From: an uncultured Acetatifactor sp.
GTDB taxonomy: Bacteria > Bacillota > Clostridia > Lachnospirales > Lachnospiraceae
Direction of reading: 5' to 3'
Length of the DNA stretch: 64,000 bases
NCBI GenBank assembly: GCA_947595925.1
Contig: CANQEV010000004.1
Coordinates: forward strand, 21,459 to 85,458
Of the stretch, positions 8,415-18,169 are shown piece after piece; position 1 is the stretch's first letter; every line of letters begins with the position of its first letter. Under the pieces are notes generated by a model. It was given only the letters and a program-made list of their open reading frames with translations, was not told the origin of the DNA and ran no database searches. The position numbers and the translations under genes are program-made.

Positions 8415-9158
8415 TTATTCCTGCAGGCTCATTTCCCGCTTCAGCTGGCGCATGATCTTCTTTTCCAGCCTGGAGATATAGGACTGGGAAATGCCTAGAA
8501 AGGACGCCACCTCCTTCTGTGTCATCTCATGTCCGTCGCGGCTGCCCAGTCCGTAGCGCAGGCTGACGATCAGTTTTTCCCGGTCCGTCAATTTTGACAA
8601 TGCCTTTTTCAGCAGCCCTCTCTCCACCTGGTTTTCAATATCCTTATAGATCACGTCTTCATCCGTCCCCAGAATATCCGAGAGAAGCAGCTCGTTTCCG
8701 TCCCAGTCCACGTTCAGGGGTTCGTCGATGGAAACCTCCAGCCGGGTCTTATTGTTCCGCCGAAGATACATGAGGATCTCGTTTTCTATGCAGCGGGAGG
8801 CGTACGTAGCCAGCTTTATATTCTTGCTGGGCTGAAAGGTATTGATGGACTTGATCAGGCCGATGGTCCCAATGGAGATCAGATCCTCCACGCCGACGCC
8901 CGTATTGTCAAATTTCTTTGCGATATATACCACCAGCCGAAGGTTGTGCTCGATCAGGGTCGCCTTCGCCTCCTCTTTATGTTCCGTCTCCAGTTCGCTG
9001 ATCATGTAAGTCTCAGCCGTCGGCTCCAGGGGAGGCGGCAGCACGTCTGAACCGCCGATATAATAAAGGTCCCCTCCCTGTTTCTGCACTGTCTTAAATC
9101 TTTCCCTGCGGAACCATTTGAATTGGAGTTTACCGGGCAGAACAATATGTAGGATCAT
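8415..9158 (-). CDS. sigE: RNA polymerase sporulation sigma factor SigE precursor
   Basis: A 247-residue mother-cell sigma factor. The first about 28 residues are the pro-sequence that keeps it inactive at the septal membrane until SpoIIGA cleaves it. Region 2 ([41 protein letters not shown]) and region 4 ([33 protein letters not shown]) are complete. The ATG overlaps the end of spoIIGA by 4 bases (ATGA), so translation of the substrate and its protease is coupled, exactly as in the classic spoIIG operon. Confidence 0.95.
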   Translation of the reverse strand: MILHIVLPGKLQFKWFRRERFKTVQKQGGDLYYIGGSDVLPPPLEPTAETYMISELETEHKEEAKATLIEHNLRLVVYIAKKFDNTGVGVEDLISIGTIGLIKSINTFQPSKNIKLATYASRCIENEILMYLRRNNKTRLEVSIDEPLNVDWDGNELLLSDILGTDEDVIYKDIENQVERGLLKKALSKLTDREKLIVSLRYGLGSRDGHEMTQKEVASFLGISQSYISRLEKKIMRQLKREMSLQE

Positions 9159-10030
9159 TTCGTGAACGCCTCTCTTTCTTTTTCTGACTGATTCTTTTGC
9201 CGGTTCTGCGACATCATCGCCGGATGGATCAACACCTGGCTTTTCCCCTCCTCCTTTGTGAGATCCTGCGGACTGACCGCCATGTAGACGTCATAAAATG
9301 TTACGGAAGGTCCTCCCAGCTCCAGGCGCATTTCCGGAAGAAGGTAGCCTTTCATCACACCTTTTTTTCCAACGCTCCGATAAGGGATCATCCGAAACGG
9401 GATTTCATCCCCTGCGGGAGAACTGCCCGTCTGAAGCGCTCCTTCCCCCCACAGGGCCCGCGCCGTGTTTTGATCCAGCACGCAGACGGGTTTGCCGCTG
9501 ATGGGTTCCGTCAGGCTGTTCCCGGAATCCACAAGCGCGTCGACGCAGATTCTCTTTCCCTCCCGCAGCAGCACCGCCCTGCCCGTGTTCCTTGCCCTTT
9601 CCGCGCCGCTCCGCCGCTGCACCGCAAAACCCGCCGCGGTCATAAGGCAGAGCGCCAAAAGGGAGAGAAGAAATCTCCCGCCCCGCATCCCGGCAAAAGG
9701 CAGCCGGAGTGCGAGGAGCATGCCTCCTCCGAGAAGGAGGGCATATTTCAGGTAATTTCCCAACACTTTCAGAAAAACGGGAAGGCTCTTCACAGAGAAC
9801 GTGAACCATAGCGCTCCGCCGCAGCCCGCCGCTGCAAATGCGATCCTGCCGAATGGCGGAAAGGGAAGAAACAGGGGAAGAAGATACCCCAGCGCTCCGA
9901 AAACCGCTCCCGAAAAAATCTTCCATCTGCTGGAAGCCCTGTAAAATCCGGCATTTGTCAGGCTTAAAACGCAGTAATTCCAGACCAGAACCTCCAAAAA
10001 GAGACTATCCAGGTATATCTCATAAATCAT
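9155..10030 (-). CDS. spoIIGA: Sporulation sigma-E processing peptidase SpoIIGA
   Basis: A 291-residue protease with five hydrophobic segments in its N-terminal half (start [20 protein letters not shown]). The cytoplasmic C-terminal half is an aspartic-protease-like domain with the DSGN motif ([14 protein letters not shown]) that supplies the catalytic aspartate. It cleaves pro-SigE after a signal from the forespore. ATG 10030 has AGAGGG at good distance and gives the family N-terminus; an in-frame codon at 10189 lies inside the promoter. It is the first gene of the operon with sigE. Confidence 0.93.
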   Translation of the reverse strand: MIYEIYLDSLFLEVLVWNYCVLSLTNAGFYRASSRWKIFSGAVFGALGYLLPLFLPFPPFGRIAFAAAGCGGALWFTFSVKSLPVFLKVLGNYLKYALLLGGGMLLALRLPFAGMRGGRFLLSLLALCLMTAAGFAVQRRSGAERARNTGRAVLLREGKRICVDALVDSGNSLTEPISGKPVCVLDQNTARALWGEGALQTGSSPAGDEIPFRMIPYRSVGKKGVMKGYLLPEMRLELGGPSVTFYDVYMAVSPQDLTKEEGKSQVLIHPAMMSQNRQKNQSEKEREAFTK

Positions 10031-10156
10031 TTCGCCCTCTGATACGCCGCGTCTTATCCGGCGACTGTCCGTCCGCCTGTTGCGCGCCGATGCGCCGCCC
10101 TTTTCAGGCCGCCTTGTTTCGGCCGGTCCTCTCTCCTTCAGCCACCCTTCACATTT

Positions 10157-10190
10157 ATTATAAAGGCCACCTGTCTCAAATTTTGTCAAA
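10157..10190 (-). promoter_or_regulatory. spoIIG-type promoter with long spacer and possible Spo0A boxes
   Basis: On the minus strand a perfect TTGACA (10189-10184) and a perfect TATAAT (10162-10157) are 21 bases apart, longer than the usual 17. In Bacillus subtilis the spoIIG promoter has a similarly over-long spacer and is activated by phosphorylated Spo0A. On the plus strand TGTCTCA (10172-10178) and TGTCAAA (10184-10190) resemble the 0A box TGTCGAA; the second differs at one base. The -35 overlaps the T-tract of the ftsZ terminator. Confidence 0.65.
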
Positions 10191-10222
10191 AAAAGAGCGG
10201 TAAGAAACTGGTTCTTACCGCT
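10188..10222 (-). terminator. Terminator of the dcw cluster after ftsZ
   Basis: AGCGGTAAGAA (10196-10206) and TTCTTACCGCT (10212-10222) form a perfect 11-bp stem with a 5-base loop. On the minus strand seven T follow. It lies about 30 bases after the ftsZ stop. Confidence 0.9.
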
Positions 10223-10254
10223 GAATCCGACATATTATTCTCTTTGCCGCCCTC

Positions 10255-11454
10255 TTATTTCTTCTGCTGCAGGAAATCCGGGATCTTCAGGGATTTCTCG
10301 CTGACGTTGCTCTTAAGATCCACGGGCCTGTGAACGGCGGTCGAAGTCTGAATCACCGTCTTCTGCGCAGGAGGATTCTGGGGAGCAGCTTCCCTTGACG
10401 CGGTGGAAGCAGCCGCCCCCGTCATAACGCCGGGCCTGGAAAGGGGCGATCCGATCCCCTGGGTAAAGGACTTCTTTGCAAAGCTGCTGCTGAAGCTGGA
10501 CATATTGTCCGTAATGCCGGTGGCGATCACCGTCACCGTACAGGTATCCTTCACGCTGTCATCATACTTTGCGCCGAAAATCACGTTCAGCTCTTCTCCG
10601 CAGAGTTCCTGTATGTAACTTGCGGCGTTGTTGGCGTCAAACAGGGTGATATCCCCGGAAATATTTAAGATAATGTCGGTTGCACCCCGGATGGAAGTCT
10701 CCAGAAGAGGGCTCTCCACCGCCATCTTAACGGCGATCTCCGCCTTGTCGTCCCCCTCCCCGCGGCCGATGCCGATATGTGCGATGCCCTTGTCCTTCAT
10801 GGCGGTCTGAACATCCGCAAAATCCAGGTTGATGATCGCCGGTACGTTGATCAGATCCGTGATCCCCTGAACCGCCTGCTGCAAAACCTCATCCGCCTTT
10901 TTCAGGGCGTCCGGCATGGTCGTGCGCTTGTCCACGATCTCCAGAAGCTTGTCGTTCGGGATCACGATCAGGGTATCCACGTTTTCCTTCAGCCGTTCAA
11001 TTCCAGCGAGGGCATTGCTCATCCTGGTCTTTGCCTCGAAACGGAAGGGCTTTGTCACGACGCCAACGGTAAGGCTTCCCTGATCCTTTGCAATCTTCGC
11101 GACCACAGGAGCCGCTCCGGTTCCGGTACCGCCGCCCATGCCGCAGGTCACAAACACCATGTCCGCGCCTGCCAGGGACGATGAGATTTCTTCCTTGCTC
11201 TCTTCCGCTGCCATCTCGCCGACCTCAGGCTTTGCGCCGGCTCCCAGCCCCTTTGTCAGTTTCTCGCCGAGCTGGATCGTCTTTGGAGCCTTGCACAGCC
11301 TGAGCGCCTGCTTGTCCGTATTCATCCCCACAAAATCGACAAGAGTGATCCCTTCATCCACCATCCTGGTCACAGCGTTGTTGCCCGCTCCGCCAACTCC
11401 TGCCACAATGATCTTTGCAGCCGCTTCCACTTCATTGTTATTTATTTCAATCAA
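10255..11454 (-). CDS. ftsZ: Cell division protein FtsZ
   Basis: A tubulin-like GTPase that forms the division ring. The GTP-binding GGAGNNAV, the [10 protein letters not shown] signature and the T7-loop region (NLDFADV) are intact. A Ser/Ala/Pro-rich linker leads to the C-terminal peptide IPDFLQQKK, which binds membrane tethers. I set the start at TTG 11454 (399 residues): a perfect AAAGGAGG lies 8 bases before it and the product then begins (M)[16 protein letters not shown], like related clostridial FtsZ. In-frame ATGs at 11487 and 11499 lack a ribosome site. It is the last gene of the dcw cluster and is followed by a strong terminator. Confidence 0.95.
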   Translation of the reverse strand: MIEINNNEVEAAAKIIVAGVGGAGNNAVTRMVDEGITLVDFVGMNTDKQALRLCKAPKTIQLGEKLTKGLGAGAKPEVGEMAAEESKEEISSSLAGADMVFVTCGMGGGTGTGAAPVVAKIAKDQGSLTVGVVTKPFRFEAKTRMSNALAGIERLKENVDTLIVIPNDKLLEIVDKRTTMPDALKKADEVLQQAVQGITDLINVPAIINLDFADVQTAMKDKGIAHIGIGRGEGDDKAEIAVKMAVESPLLETSIRGATDIILNISGDITLFDANNAASYIQELCGEELNVIFGAKYDDSVKDTCTVTVIATGITDNMSSFSSSFAKKSFTQGIGSPLSRPGVMTGAAASTASREAAPQNPPAQKTVIQTSTAVHRPVDLKSNVSEKSLKIPDFLQQKK

Positions 11455-11553
11455 GGGTCTGTCCTCCTTTACCTTGCTTTTATCCATATTAAATATCATA
11501 TAATTATTTTCGGGAATTATCAACCTATTTTTTACAAAATTAAGATAAATAAT

Positions 11554-12294
11554 TTATTCAGACGGCTTAAAAATATATTTCCCGTTGGTTTCATCATAGG
11601 TTTCCATGTGGAGGATCCCCCTTTTGCCCTCCAGCGTTTCCATAAATTGAGGAAGGTTCATGATCTTGTTTTCCAGGCGGCCCCTCTCGTTTCCCAACGC
11701 CACCTCCACCTCCGCAAAGTAAAGCGTGACGTCGTCCTCCTTAAAATGGATCCTGTCCGCCGAGAGTTCATACTTGTCCAGAAGCTTCGTGATGGTCAGA
11801 ACGTCCTCAAACACTTTCGGATCCTCCACGGGCAGAGGTTGTCCCAAAACCGCGTAGGAAAAGGACAGTCCCGTAATCTGCGGGATCCCGGAGGTGCGGA
11901 CGCTTGAATTTTCCACGATATACCCGTCCTTGTCAAAATACATATAGGCGTCGAGATATTTGATGTAGCCGGCCAGCGCCTTCTCGTACACCGTGATCTT
12001 TACGGTGTCCGGCGCAAGGGCCTCCACCGTGACCGCGTCGATGAACGGGATGTCTTGTACCTCCCAGTTCTTATATTTATGGGTGAGATACAGAGAATTT
12101 GTCCCCAGCACTTCCGGCACTCCCCCCGTGAGCATCTCCTGAATCTCCTCGTCGGAGTAATGGAAGTTGCCGTCCACGTACACCGTGTTCACATGGTAAG
12201 TGCTGAGGATGTAATTCCCCGCATATAATGTCCCCGCTATGACTGCCAGAACGCCAAGGCAAATCAAGATCCATTTTTTCCTTCGCTTATTCAC
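11554..12294 (-). CDS. ftsQ: Cell division protein FtsQ/DivIB
   Basis: A 246-residue bitopic membrane protein: short basic cytoplasmic tail (NKRRKK), one transmembrane helix (about residues 8-28), then an extracytoplasmic POTRA domain (VNTVYVDGNFHYSDEEI) and beta domain. It links FtsL and the septal synthase in the divisome. The start is GTG 12294 with GAGGATAG upstream; it overlaps the end of murA by 8 bases. The 99-base gap to ftsZ holds no obvious promoter. Confidence 0.88.
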   Translation of the reverse strand: MNKRRKKWILICLGVLAVIAGTLYAGNYILSTYHVNTVYVDGNFHYSDEEIQEMLTGGVPEVLGTNSLYLTHKYKNWEVQDIPFIDAVTVEALAPDTVKITVYEKALAGYIKYLDAYMYFDKDGYIVENSSVRTSGIPQITGLSFSYAVLGQPLPVEDPKVFEDVLTITKLLDKYELSADRIHFKEDDVTLYFAEVEVALGNERGRLENKIMNLPQFMETLEGKRGILHMETYDETNGKYIFKPSE

Positions 12295-13540
12295 AGACTA
12301 TCCTCGCTCCCAATTCCCTCAGATCTCTCGCAATATTTTCATATCCCCGGTCGATATATCTGCGCCCGGATATCACGCTTTCGCCTTCAGCGCCAAGAGC
12401 CGCCGCCGTCAGCGCAGCGCCGCCCCGAAGCTCCCGGGCCGAAACTGCCTTCCCCTTCAGCCGGTACGCGCCCGATACCCGGACCTCCCTCTCGCTGAGG
12501 CGCTCAATTTGCGCCCCCATGGACTGCAGATCTTCCACCACCCGGAAACGGTTCTCAAAAATACTCTCACAGATGATCGAATCCCCTTTTCCGGTACAGC
12601 TCACCGCAAGCAGCACGGACTGCAGGTCCGTGGGGAACCCCGGGTACACGTCCGTCCGAAGGCGGGGAATATTCTCCGCTCTCTCGGGACACTGGGCGTA
12701 TATCCCCTCCCTGGTCACAGCCAGGCAAGCGCCCATTTTCTCCGCCGTATCCAGAACCGCCTCCATGTGCCGGAAGGGGGCGTCCTCCAGAAAGATGCTG
12801 CCCCCGGCGGCAAACCCCGCCAGGAGGTAGGTTCCCGCCACGATCCGGTCCGCCGGGATCCGGTAAGAGCATCCCTTTAACGATCTGCCCCCTTCCACGG
12901 TCAGAACCGGCTTTCCAATCCCCCGGATATCCGCCCCGCAGAGGTTCAAAAACTCGCACAATGCCTGAACCTCCGGCTCCCGGGCCGCGCCGATGATCCT
13001 TGTTGTGCCCTCCGCAAAAACCGCCGCCATGAGAACGTTCTCCGTAGCGCCCACACTGGGAAACGAAAGCGTGATATCCGCGCCGCGGAGACGGTCAGCC
13101 CGTCCGGTGGTCGTCCTCTCGTTTTCCTCAAAGACCGCGCCCATCTCCGCAAGCGCTTTCAAGTGCATGTCGATAGGCCGCTCGCCGATCACGCATCCCC
13201 CGGGATGTTCCAGCTCTACCTGTCCGCATCTGGCAAGCATCGGCCCCAGCAGGAAAATCGAAGAACGCATTCCTGTCACGGCCTCCCGGGGCATGCATCC
13301 GTCCGAGAGGTTGGACGTGTCGATGCGCAGTCCCTCTTTTTCCCATCTCGCCCGGCACCCCAGGCTCTCCAGGATCTGCAGCATGCCATACACGTCCGCG
13401 ATCCTGGGGCAATTCTCCAGAAAGACCTGATCCCGTACCAGAATACAGGCTGCGAGAATCGGCAGAGCCGCGTTCTTGGACCCCTGTATCCTGACTTTTC
13501 CCTCTAGTGCGATTCCTCCCTGCACCCGAATAGAATCCAT
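12287..13540 (-). CDS. murA: UDP-N-acetylglucosamine 1-carboxyvinyltransferase MurA
   Basis: A 417-residue enzyme that transfers enolpyruvate from PEP to UDP-GlcNAc, the first committed step of peptidoglycan synthesis. The N-terminus contains the SKNAALP motif. The catalytic loop GGCVIGERPID has the reactive cysteine at residue 116, the position blocked by fosfomycin. FPTDLQ and the C-terminal RGYENI segment are typical. It overlaps ftsQ at its 3' end. The ribosome site before ATG 13540 (AGGTG) is modest. The short gap to ftsW holds nothing notable. Confidence 0.95.
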   Translation of the reverse strand: MDSIRVQGGIALEGKVRIQGSKNAALPILAACILVRDQVFLENCPRIADVYGMLQILESLGCRARWEKEGLRIDTSNLSDGCMPREAVTGMRSSIFLLGPMLARCGQVELEHPGGCVIGERPIDMHLKALAEMGAVFEENERTTTGRADRLRGADITLSFPSVGATENVLMAAVFAEGTTRIIGAAREPEVQALCEFLNLCGADIRGIGKPVLTVEGGRSLKGCSYRIPADRIVAGTYLLAGFAAGGSIFLEDAPFRHMEAVLDTAEKMGACLAVTREGIYAQCPERAENIPRLRTDVYPGFPTDLQSVLLAVSCTGKGDSIICESIFENRFRVVEDLQSMGAQIERLSEREVRVSGAYRLKGKAVSARELRGGAALTAAALGAEGESVISGRRYIDRGYENIARDLRELGARIVCE

Positions 13541-13607
13541 TCCACACCTGAACTGTTGGAAATTACTCTATTCTATGTCGAATCTTTTCATTTGTAGCCT
13601 GTTTCCT

Positions 13608-14765
13608 TTAATCCCGGAATTCGATGGAGCGCGCGACGCTCAGGACGAATCCCACCTCGATCAGAAGGAAGATGACCGAGGAACCTCCGTAACTGATAAA
13701 GGGAAGTGAAATTCCGGTGTTGGGAATGGTATTCGTCACCACCGCGATATTCAGCACCGCCTGGACGGCGATGTGCCCGATCACTCCCACCACCAGCATG
13801 GCCCCGAAGAGGTCCGGCGCGTTGTTGGCGATGATGACCATCCTCCAGATCAGCACCACGAACAGGAAGATGATTGCCGCCGCCCCAAAGAGCCCCAATT
13901 CCTCACAAATAATCGAAAAGATCATGTCGTTCTGGGACTCCGGCAGGAAGGAGAGCTTCTGCATGCTCTCGCCCAGGCCCTTCCCCCAGATGCCGCCGCT
14001 TCCGATGGCGTACAGCGCCTGGATCGTCTGAAACCCCGTGTCCTCCACGTCGCTCTCGGGATCCAGCCACACCCGGATACGCTCCGAACGGAAACCGTCC
14101 AGCAGCGTCGTGTTCTGGATCAGAAGCACCAGTCCCACCGCCGCGGTGATCACTCCAAGTCCCAGAAAAATAAATTTTTTGTAATCCGGGCTGGCCACAA
14201 AGATCATGACCATGGAGATCGCCATCACGATCAGGGCGGAGCTTAAATTTTCCGTGATCTTCCAGATCATCAATGCAATCGGGAGCGGCGCTCCCAGCAT
14301 CACCAAAAATCCTTTCAGCCGGCGGACCGAAGAACCCATCTTGCAGACCAGCACCGCCAGAAAGAGGATCATGGCCACTTTCGACACCTCCGCGGGCTGC
14401 AGGTTAAAACCGGGGATGCCGGTCTTAAGCCACCTCCTCGCACCGTGGGATTCCACGCCCAGCGGGGTCTTCACCAGAAGGATCAGGACCACAGAGAGAA
14501 AATACCCCAGGAGTGCAAATTTCTCCCAGAAGTGGTAGGGAATATAGGACACCACCACCATGGCCACCAGTCCCAGGACCGCGGCGATCCCCTGGCGCTG
14601 CAGGTAATAGGCGGCGTTGCCGTATTCGTTAAAGGCGGTGTAGGAGCTGGCCGAATAAATCATAAGCATGCCAAATCCCAGCAGAAAAAGCAGCACCACC
14701 CAGAGCGTGATGTCCGAATAATGCTCCGCCTTCTCCCCGCCCCGCAGTTTCTTCAGAAACGACAT
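13608..14765 (-). CDS. ftsW: Peptidoglycan polymerase FtsW/SpoVE (SEDS family)
   Basis: A 385-residue SEDS glycosyltransferase with about ten transmembrane segments. It polymerises lipid II together with a class B penicillin-binding protein. Diagnostic stretches include GARRWLKTG, FNLQPAEVSKVA, the loop SERIRVWLDPE, LPESQNDMIFSIICEELG and the C-terminal PFISYGGSS. It could serve vegetative division (FtsW) or the spore cortex (SpoVE); the family does not separate them by sequence alone. Its start lies 2 bases after the murD stop, with GGAGGAG inside murD as ribosome site. Confidence 0.93.
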   Translation of the reverse strand: MSFLKKLRGGEKAEHYSDITLWVVLLFLLGFGMLMIYSASSYTAFNEYGNAAYYLQRQGIAAVLGLVAMVVVSYIPYHFWEKFALLGYFLSVVLILLVKTPLGVESHGARRWLKTGIPGFNLQPAEVSKVAMILFLAVLVCKMGSSVRRLKGFLVMLGAPLPIALMIWKITENLSSALIVMAISMVMIFVASPDYKKFIFLGLGVITAAVGLVLLIQNTTLLDGFRSERIRVWLDPESDVEDTGFQTIQALYAIGSGGIWGKGLGESMQKLSFLPESQNDMIFSIICEELGLFGAAAIIFLFVVLIWRMVIIANNAPDLFGAMLVVGVIGHIAVQAVLNIAVVTNTIPNTGISLPFISYGGSSVIFLLIEVGFVLSVARSIEFRD

Positions 14766-14767
14766 CT

Positions 14768-16195
14768 CTACTCCTCCTCATCCGAAAGGGCGTTGACGTA
14801 ATCCTTGAACATCCTGCCCCTGGTCTCATAGTTCGGGAACATGCCCCAGCTGGCGCAGGCGGGGGAAAGCAGGACCGCGTCGCCCGGCTCCGCCAGCTCC
14901 GTGCAGAGCTTCAGACATTCCTCGAAAGTATCTGCAAACCGGATCCGGGTCAGGCCGTGGGCCCTCGCGCACTCCGCGATCTTCTCCCGGGTCTGGCCGA
15001 TGAGCACCAGCCATTTCACCTTTCCGTCAAAACTCTCGATCCACTCGTCGTAGGTATTCTGCTTGTCGTAGCCTCCGGCGATGAGGACGGTGGGCCGGTC
15101 CATGGCCTTGATCCCCTGGATGGCGGCGTCGGGATTCGTCCCCTTGGAATCGTTGTAATAGACCACGCCCCGCTTTGTGGCCACATATTCTATGCGGTGC
15201 TCCACCGCCTTGAATTCCCGGATCACGGCGAGAATGGTCTCCATGGGGATCCCCAGTCCCTCCGCCATGGCGATGGCCGCCATCACGTTCTCCGCGTTGT
15301 GGATCCCCACCAGTCTCATATCCTTATGAATATCCATCAGGTCCGTCTCCGCCCCGTCAAACCGGCGGATGATGCGGTCCCCCCGCAGGAAATACCCTTC
15401 CTCCAGCTCCCTCTTCGAAGAAAAGAAGACGGCCCTGGCAGGGCATCTCTTTCCAAAATCCCGGGTGTATTCGTTTTCGTAGTTCAACACGCAGAGATCC
15501 TCCCGGGTCTGGTTGCGCGCCACCGCTTCCTTCGCCTCTATGTAGGCTTCCATGGTGTGGTGCCTGTTCAGGTGGTCCGGCGTGACGTTTAAGATGGCGG
15601 ACACCCGGGGCCGGAACGTGTGGATGGTCTCCAGCTGGAAGGAGCTGAGTTCTCCCACCGTCACCGAGTCCGAACTGGTCTTTAACACTTCCATGGTATA
15701 AGGGTTCCCGATATTTCCCACTACGAAAGTCTTTTCCTCTCCCTTGTGGGCTTTCACGATCTCTCCCAGGAGCGTCGTCGTGGTGGTCTTTCCATTGGTG
15801 CCCGTCACCGCGGCGACCTGCCCTTTCTCCGCCAGATAGGCCAGCTCGATCTCCCCCAGGATCGCGGCTCCCTTTTCCCGCAGGCGGCACACCAGCGGAC
15901 TGTCCGTGGGCACGCCGGGGCTCAGCACCACCGTCTGGATCCGGGCCTCCGTCTCCGGGGACAGCTCTCCCGTGACCAGGCGGATCTTTTCCCGCCAGTT
16001 CCCGTCGGATTTCTCTTTTTCTCCGGAGCCGCAGGCGTTCCACGCTGCCGCCAGCTTCTCCTCCAGATCCTTAATGCTGATCTTGTCATTGCTGTCGTAC
16101 AAGATAATCTCCGTGTCAAAGTGGGAAAGGAGCACGGCGGCTCCGATCCCGCTGATTCCCGAACCGATGATCAGGCACTTTTGTCCCTCAAGCAT
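14768..16195 (-). CDS. murD: UDP-N-acetylmuramoyl-L-alanine--D-glutamate ligase MurD
   Basis: A 475-residue Mur ligase that adds D-glutamate to UDP-MurNAc-L-Ala. The N-terminal Rossmann part has IIGSGISGIG; the ATPase centre has GTNGKTTTTTLLG; further Mur-ligase motifs are ELSSFQLE, NVTPDHLNRH, EHRIEYV and NDSKGTNPDA. A GGAGG site precedes the ATG. It is the only Mur ligase in the cluster: murE and murF, normal neighbours in bacilli, are absent here and must be elsewhere. Confidence 0.95.
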   Translation of the reverse strand: MLEGQKCLIIGSGISGIGAAVLLSHFDTEIILYDSNDKISIKDLEEKLAAAWNACGSGEKEKSDGNWREKIRLVTGELSPETEARIQTVVLSPGVPTDSPLVCRLREKGAAILGEIELAYLAEKGQVAAVTGTNGKTTTTTLLGEIVKAHKGEEKTFVVGNIGNPYTMEVLKTSSDSVTVGELSSFQLETIHTFRPRVSAILNVTPDHLNRHHTMEAYIEAKEAVARNQTREDLCVLNYENEYTRDFGKRCPARAVFFSSKRELEEGYFLRGDRIIRRFDGAETDLMDIHKDMRLVGIHNAENVMAAIAMAEGLGIPMETILAVIREFKAVEHRIEYVATKRGVVYYNDSKGTNPDAAIQGIKAMDRPTVLIAGGYDKQNTYDEWIESFDGKVKWLVLIGQTREKIAECARAHGLTRIRFADTFEECLKLCTELAEPGDAVLLSPACASWGMFPNYETRGRMFKDYVNALSDEEE

Positions 16196-16200
16196 ATTTT

Positions 16201-18057
16201 TTAATCCTCCGATTGCGTCGTCTCTTCTTGATTATACATCTCAATTCCCAAATAGGGAAGTATATTTTCGTAAAGCTGGCGCAGGATGGGCGCCGCGATC
16301 TGTCCGCCGTAGTAAACGCCCTTCGGCCGGTTGATGATCGCTATGGAGATGATTTCCGGGTCGTCCGCCGGTGCAAAGGCGAGAAAAGAGGATATGTACT
16401 GTCCCGTTCCCCGCGGCAGCGTCTGGCTCGTGGCCGTCTTCCCGCCGATGCGGTACCCCTCCACCGCGCCGTTTTTTCCGCCGCCCTCGCTGACCACCAT
16501 CTCCAAGAGATAGCGCATGGTCTCGCTGGTCTCCGCAGAGACGATGCCGCTCTCCACCGGGTAGTCAAACACGGTCTCCTCCCCGGTCTCGGGATCCACC
16601 GCCTTGATTCCAAAATGGGGCGTCACCCGGTTCCCGCCGTTGACGATGGATGCGGCCGTGGTCAGAAGCTGCAGCGCGGTGATCTGAAAGGACTGGCCGA
16701 AGGAGACTGTGGCCAGTTCCACGTTCCCCATGTCCTCCATCTTGTGCATGATGGTGCCCGCCTCACCCGGCAGGTCCACCCCGGTCTTTTGCTTTAACCC
16801 GAACTGCTCAAAATATCCGTAATATCTCTCCACCCCCAGCCGGAGTCCCAGCGTGACAAAGGAGGGATTGCAGGAGTTCATGATGGCGTGGACAAAATCC
16901 TGGCCGCCGTGTCCCGTGGTCTTGTGGCACCGGATCCGCCGGTCGTCCACCATGATGTATCCCGGGCAGGAAAAAGTGCTCTGGGGCGTCACCACCCCCG
17001 CCTCCAGCCCCGCCGCCGCAGTGATGATCTTAAAGGTGGAGCCGGGCTCGTAGGTATCGTTGATACAGGCGTTTCTCCAGATGCCGTTCAGGATCTCCTG
17101 TGTCTCCTCCTGGCTGAGAGCTTCCCTGGCCGCCGCCAGATCAAAGTTCTCCGCCTCCGGAGTCTTCTTTTTGAGGAAATCCGTCAGGGCGGCGTCCGTC
17201 ACCTCATAGGGCTCGTTCAGGTCAAATTCCGGCACGTTCGCCATGGCGTAGAGTTCCCCGTTTTTGGCGTTCATCACGATGATGGACACGCTCCTGGCCT
17301 CTTTTGTCAGCATGGCCTGGGTGGCAAGCTGGGTGGCGTAGCTCTGGATGTTCAGATCCAGGCTGGTCACAAGATCCTTTCCGGCTATGGGTTCGATCCG
17401 GCGCTCTCCCTCCCGCTCCACCTCGATCCCCTTGGCGTCGGTGACGGTGAGGATCTGCCCCTTTTTCCCCTGGAGATACTCTTCGTATTTCACTTCCAGC
17501 CCCAGGATCCCCTGATTGTCCGAGCCGGTGAAGCCCAGGACCTTGCTGGCGAGCTCGTTATAGGGATAAAATCTCTTGTAATCCTCGTCGACCTTGACCC
17601 CGGCCAGATCGTATTCCCGGATCCGGTCCCCGGTCTCTTTATCCACGTTGCTCTTGATCCGTTCCATGGAGGAATACTTTTCCACGCGCTTGCGGACGTA
17701 TTCTTCCGACAGGTCCAGCTCCTTGCAAAGGACCCGGATAACCTCCTCCCGGTCCTGAATCTGGTTGTAGATCACCGAGACGGTGCAGACCGTCTTATTG
17801 TCCGCCAGCGTCAGGCCGTTCCGGTCCAGGATCCTTCCCCGGGCCGCCTTGATGCTCCGCTCCCTCTCATGGAGCTCCTGGGCCTTTTCCGCATAATGCT
17901 GTGCCTGAAACACCATAAAATATGTAAGTCTGCCGAACAGGAACAGGCAGATTCCCGCGAGCAGGAAGAAAACGATCGTGATTTTTATCCTGTGATAATG
18001 CCTGCATTGGCTCCGGAGAAGGTCCGGCTCCTGCGCCTCTTTATCCTCTTTCAACAT
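16201..18057 (-). CDS. Class B penicillin-binding protein, SpoVD-like, with KTA in place of KTG
   Basis: A 618-residue bitopic transpeptidase: cytoplasmic N-terminus, one transmembrane helix (about residues 25-48), a dimerisation/pedestal domain containing GRILDRNG, and a transpeptidase domain. The active-site serine is in GSTFK (about 340-343) and SCN is at about 395-397. The third motif reads GGKTATSQT (about 540-543), so the usual KTG glycine is alanine. There is no PASTA domain. I prefer ATG 18057 over 18081 because GAGG lies just before it. By position (second PBP after ftsL) it matches SpoVD of bacilli, which makes spore cortex with a SEDS partner; that role is inferred. Confidence 0.85.
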   Translation of the reverse strand: MLKEDKEAQEPDLLRSQCRHYHRIKITIVFFLLAGICLFLFGRLTYFMVFQAQHYAEKAQELHERERSIKAARGRILDRNGLTLADNKTVCTVSVIYNQIQDREEVIRVLCKELDLSEEYVRKRVEKYSSMERIKSNVDKETGDRIREYDLAGVKVDEDYKRFYPYNELASKVLGFTGSDNQGILGLEVKYEEYLQGKKGQILTVTDAKGIEVEREGERRIEPIAGKDLVTSLDLNIQSYATQLATQAMLTKEARSVSIIVMNAKNGELYAMANVPEFDLNEPYEVTDAALTDFLKKKTPEAENFDLAAAREALSQEETQEILNGIWRNACINDTYEPGSTFKIITAAAGLEAGVVTPQSTFSCPGYIMVDDRRIRCHKTTGHGGQDFVHAIMNSCNPSFVTLGLRLGVERYYGYFEQFGLKQKTGVDLPGEAGTIMHKMEDMGNVELATVSFGQSFQITALQLLTTAASIVNGGNRVTPHFGIKAVDPETGEETVFDYPVESGIVSAETSETMRYLLEMVVSEGGGKNGAVEGYRIGGKTATSQTLPRGTGQYISSFLAFAPADDPEIISIAIINRPKGVYYGGQIAAPILRQLYENILPYLGIEMYNQEETTQSED

Positions 18058-18169
18058 GAAAACCTCATAAACAGGGATCATTTAACTGTATTCCCGATTT
18101 TATGAGGTTATTCCAGTTCAGCCGTCCGCTTTCTCGAAGGGACTTCCAGGGCGGCCGAAATTTTCCTTT

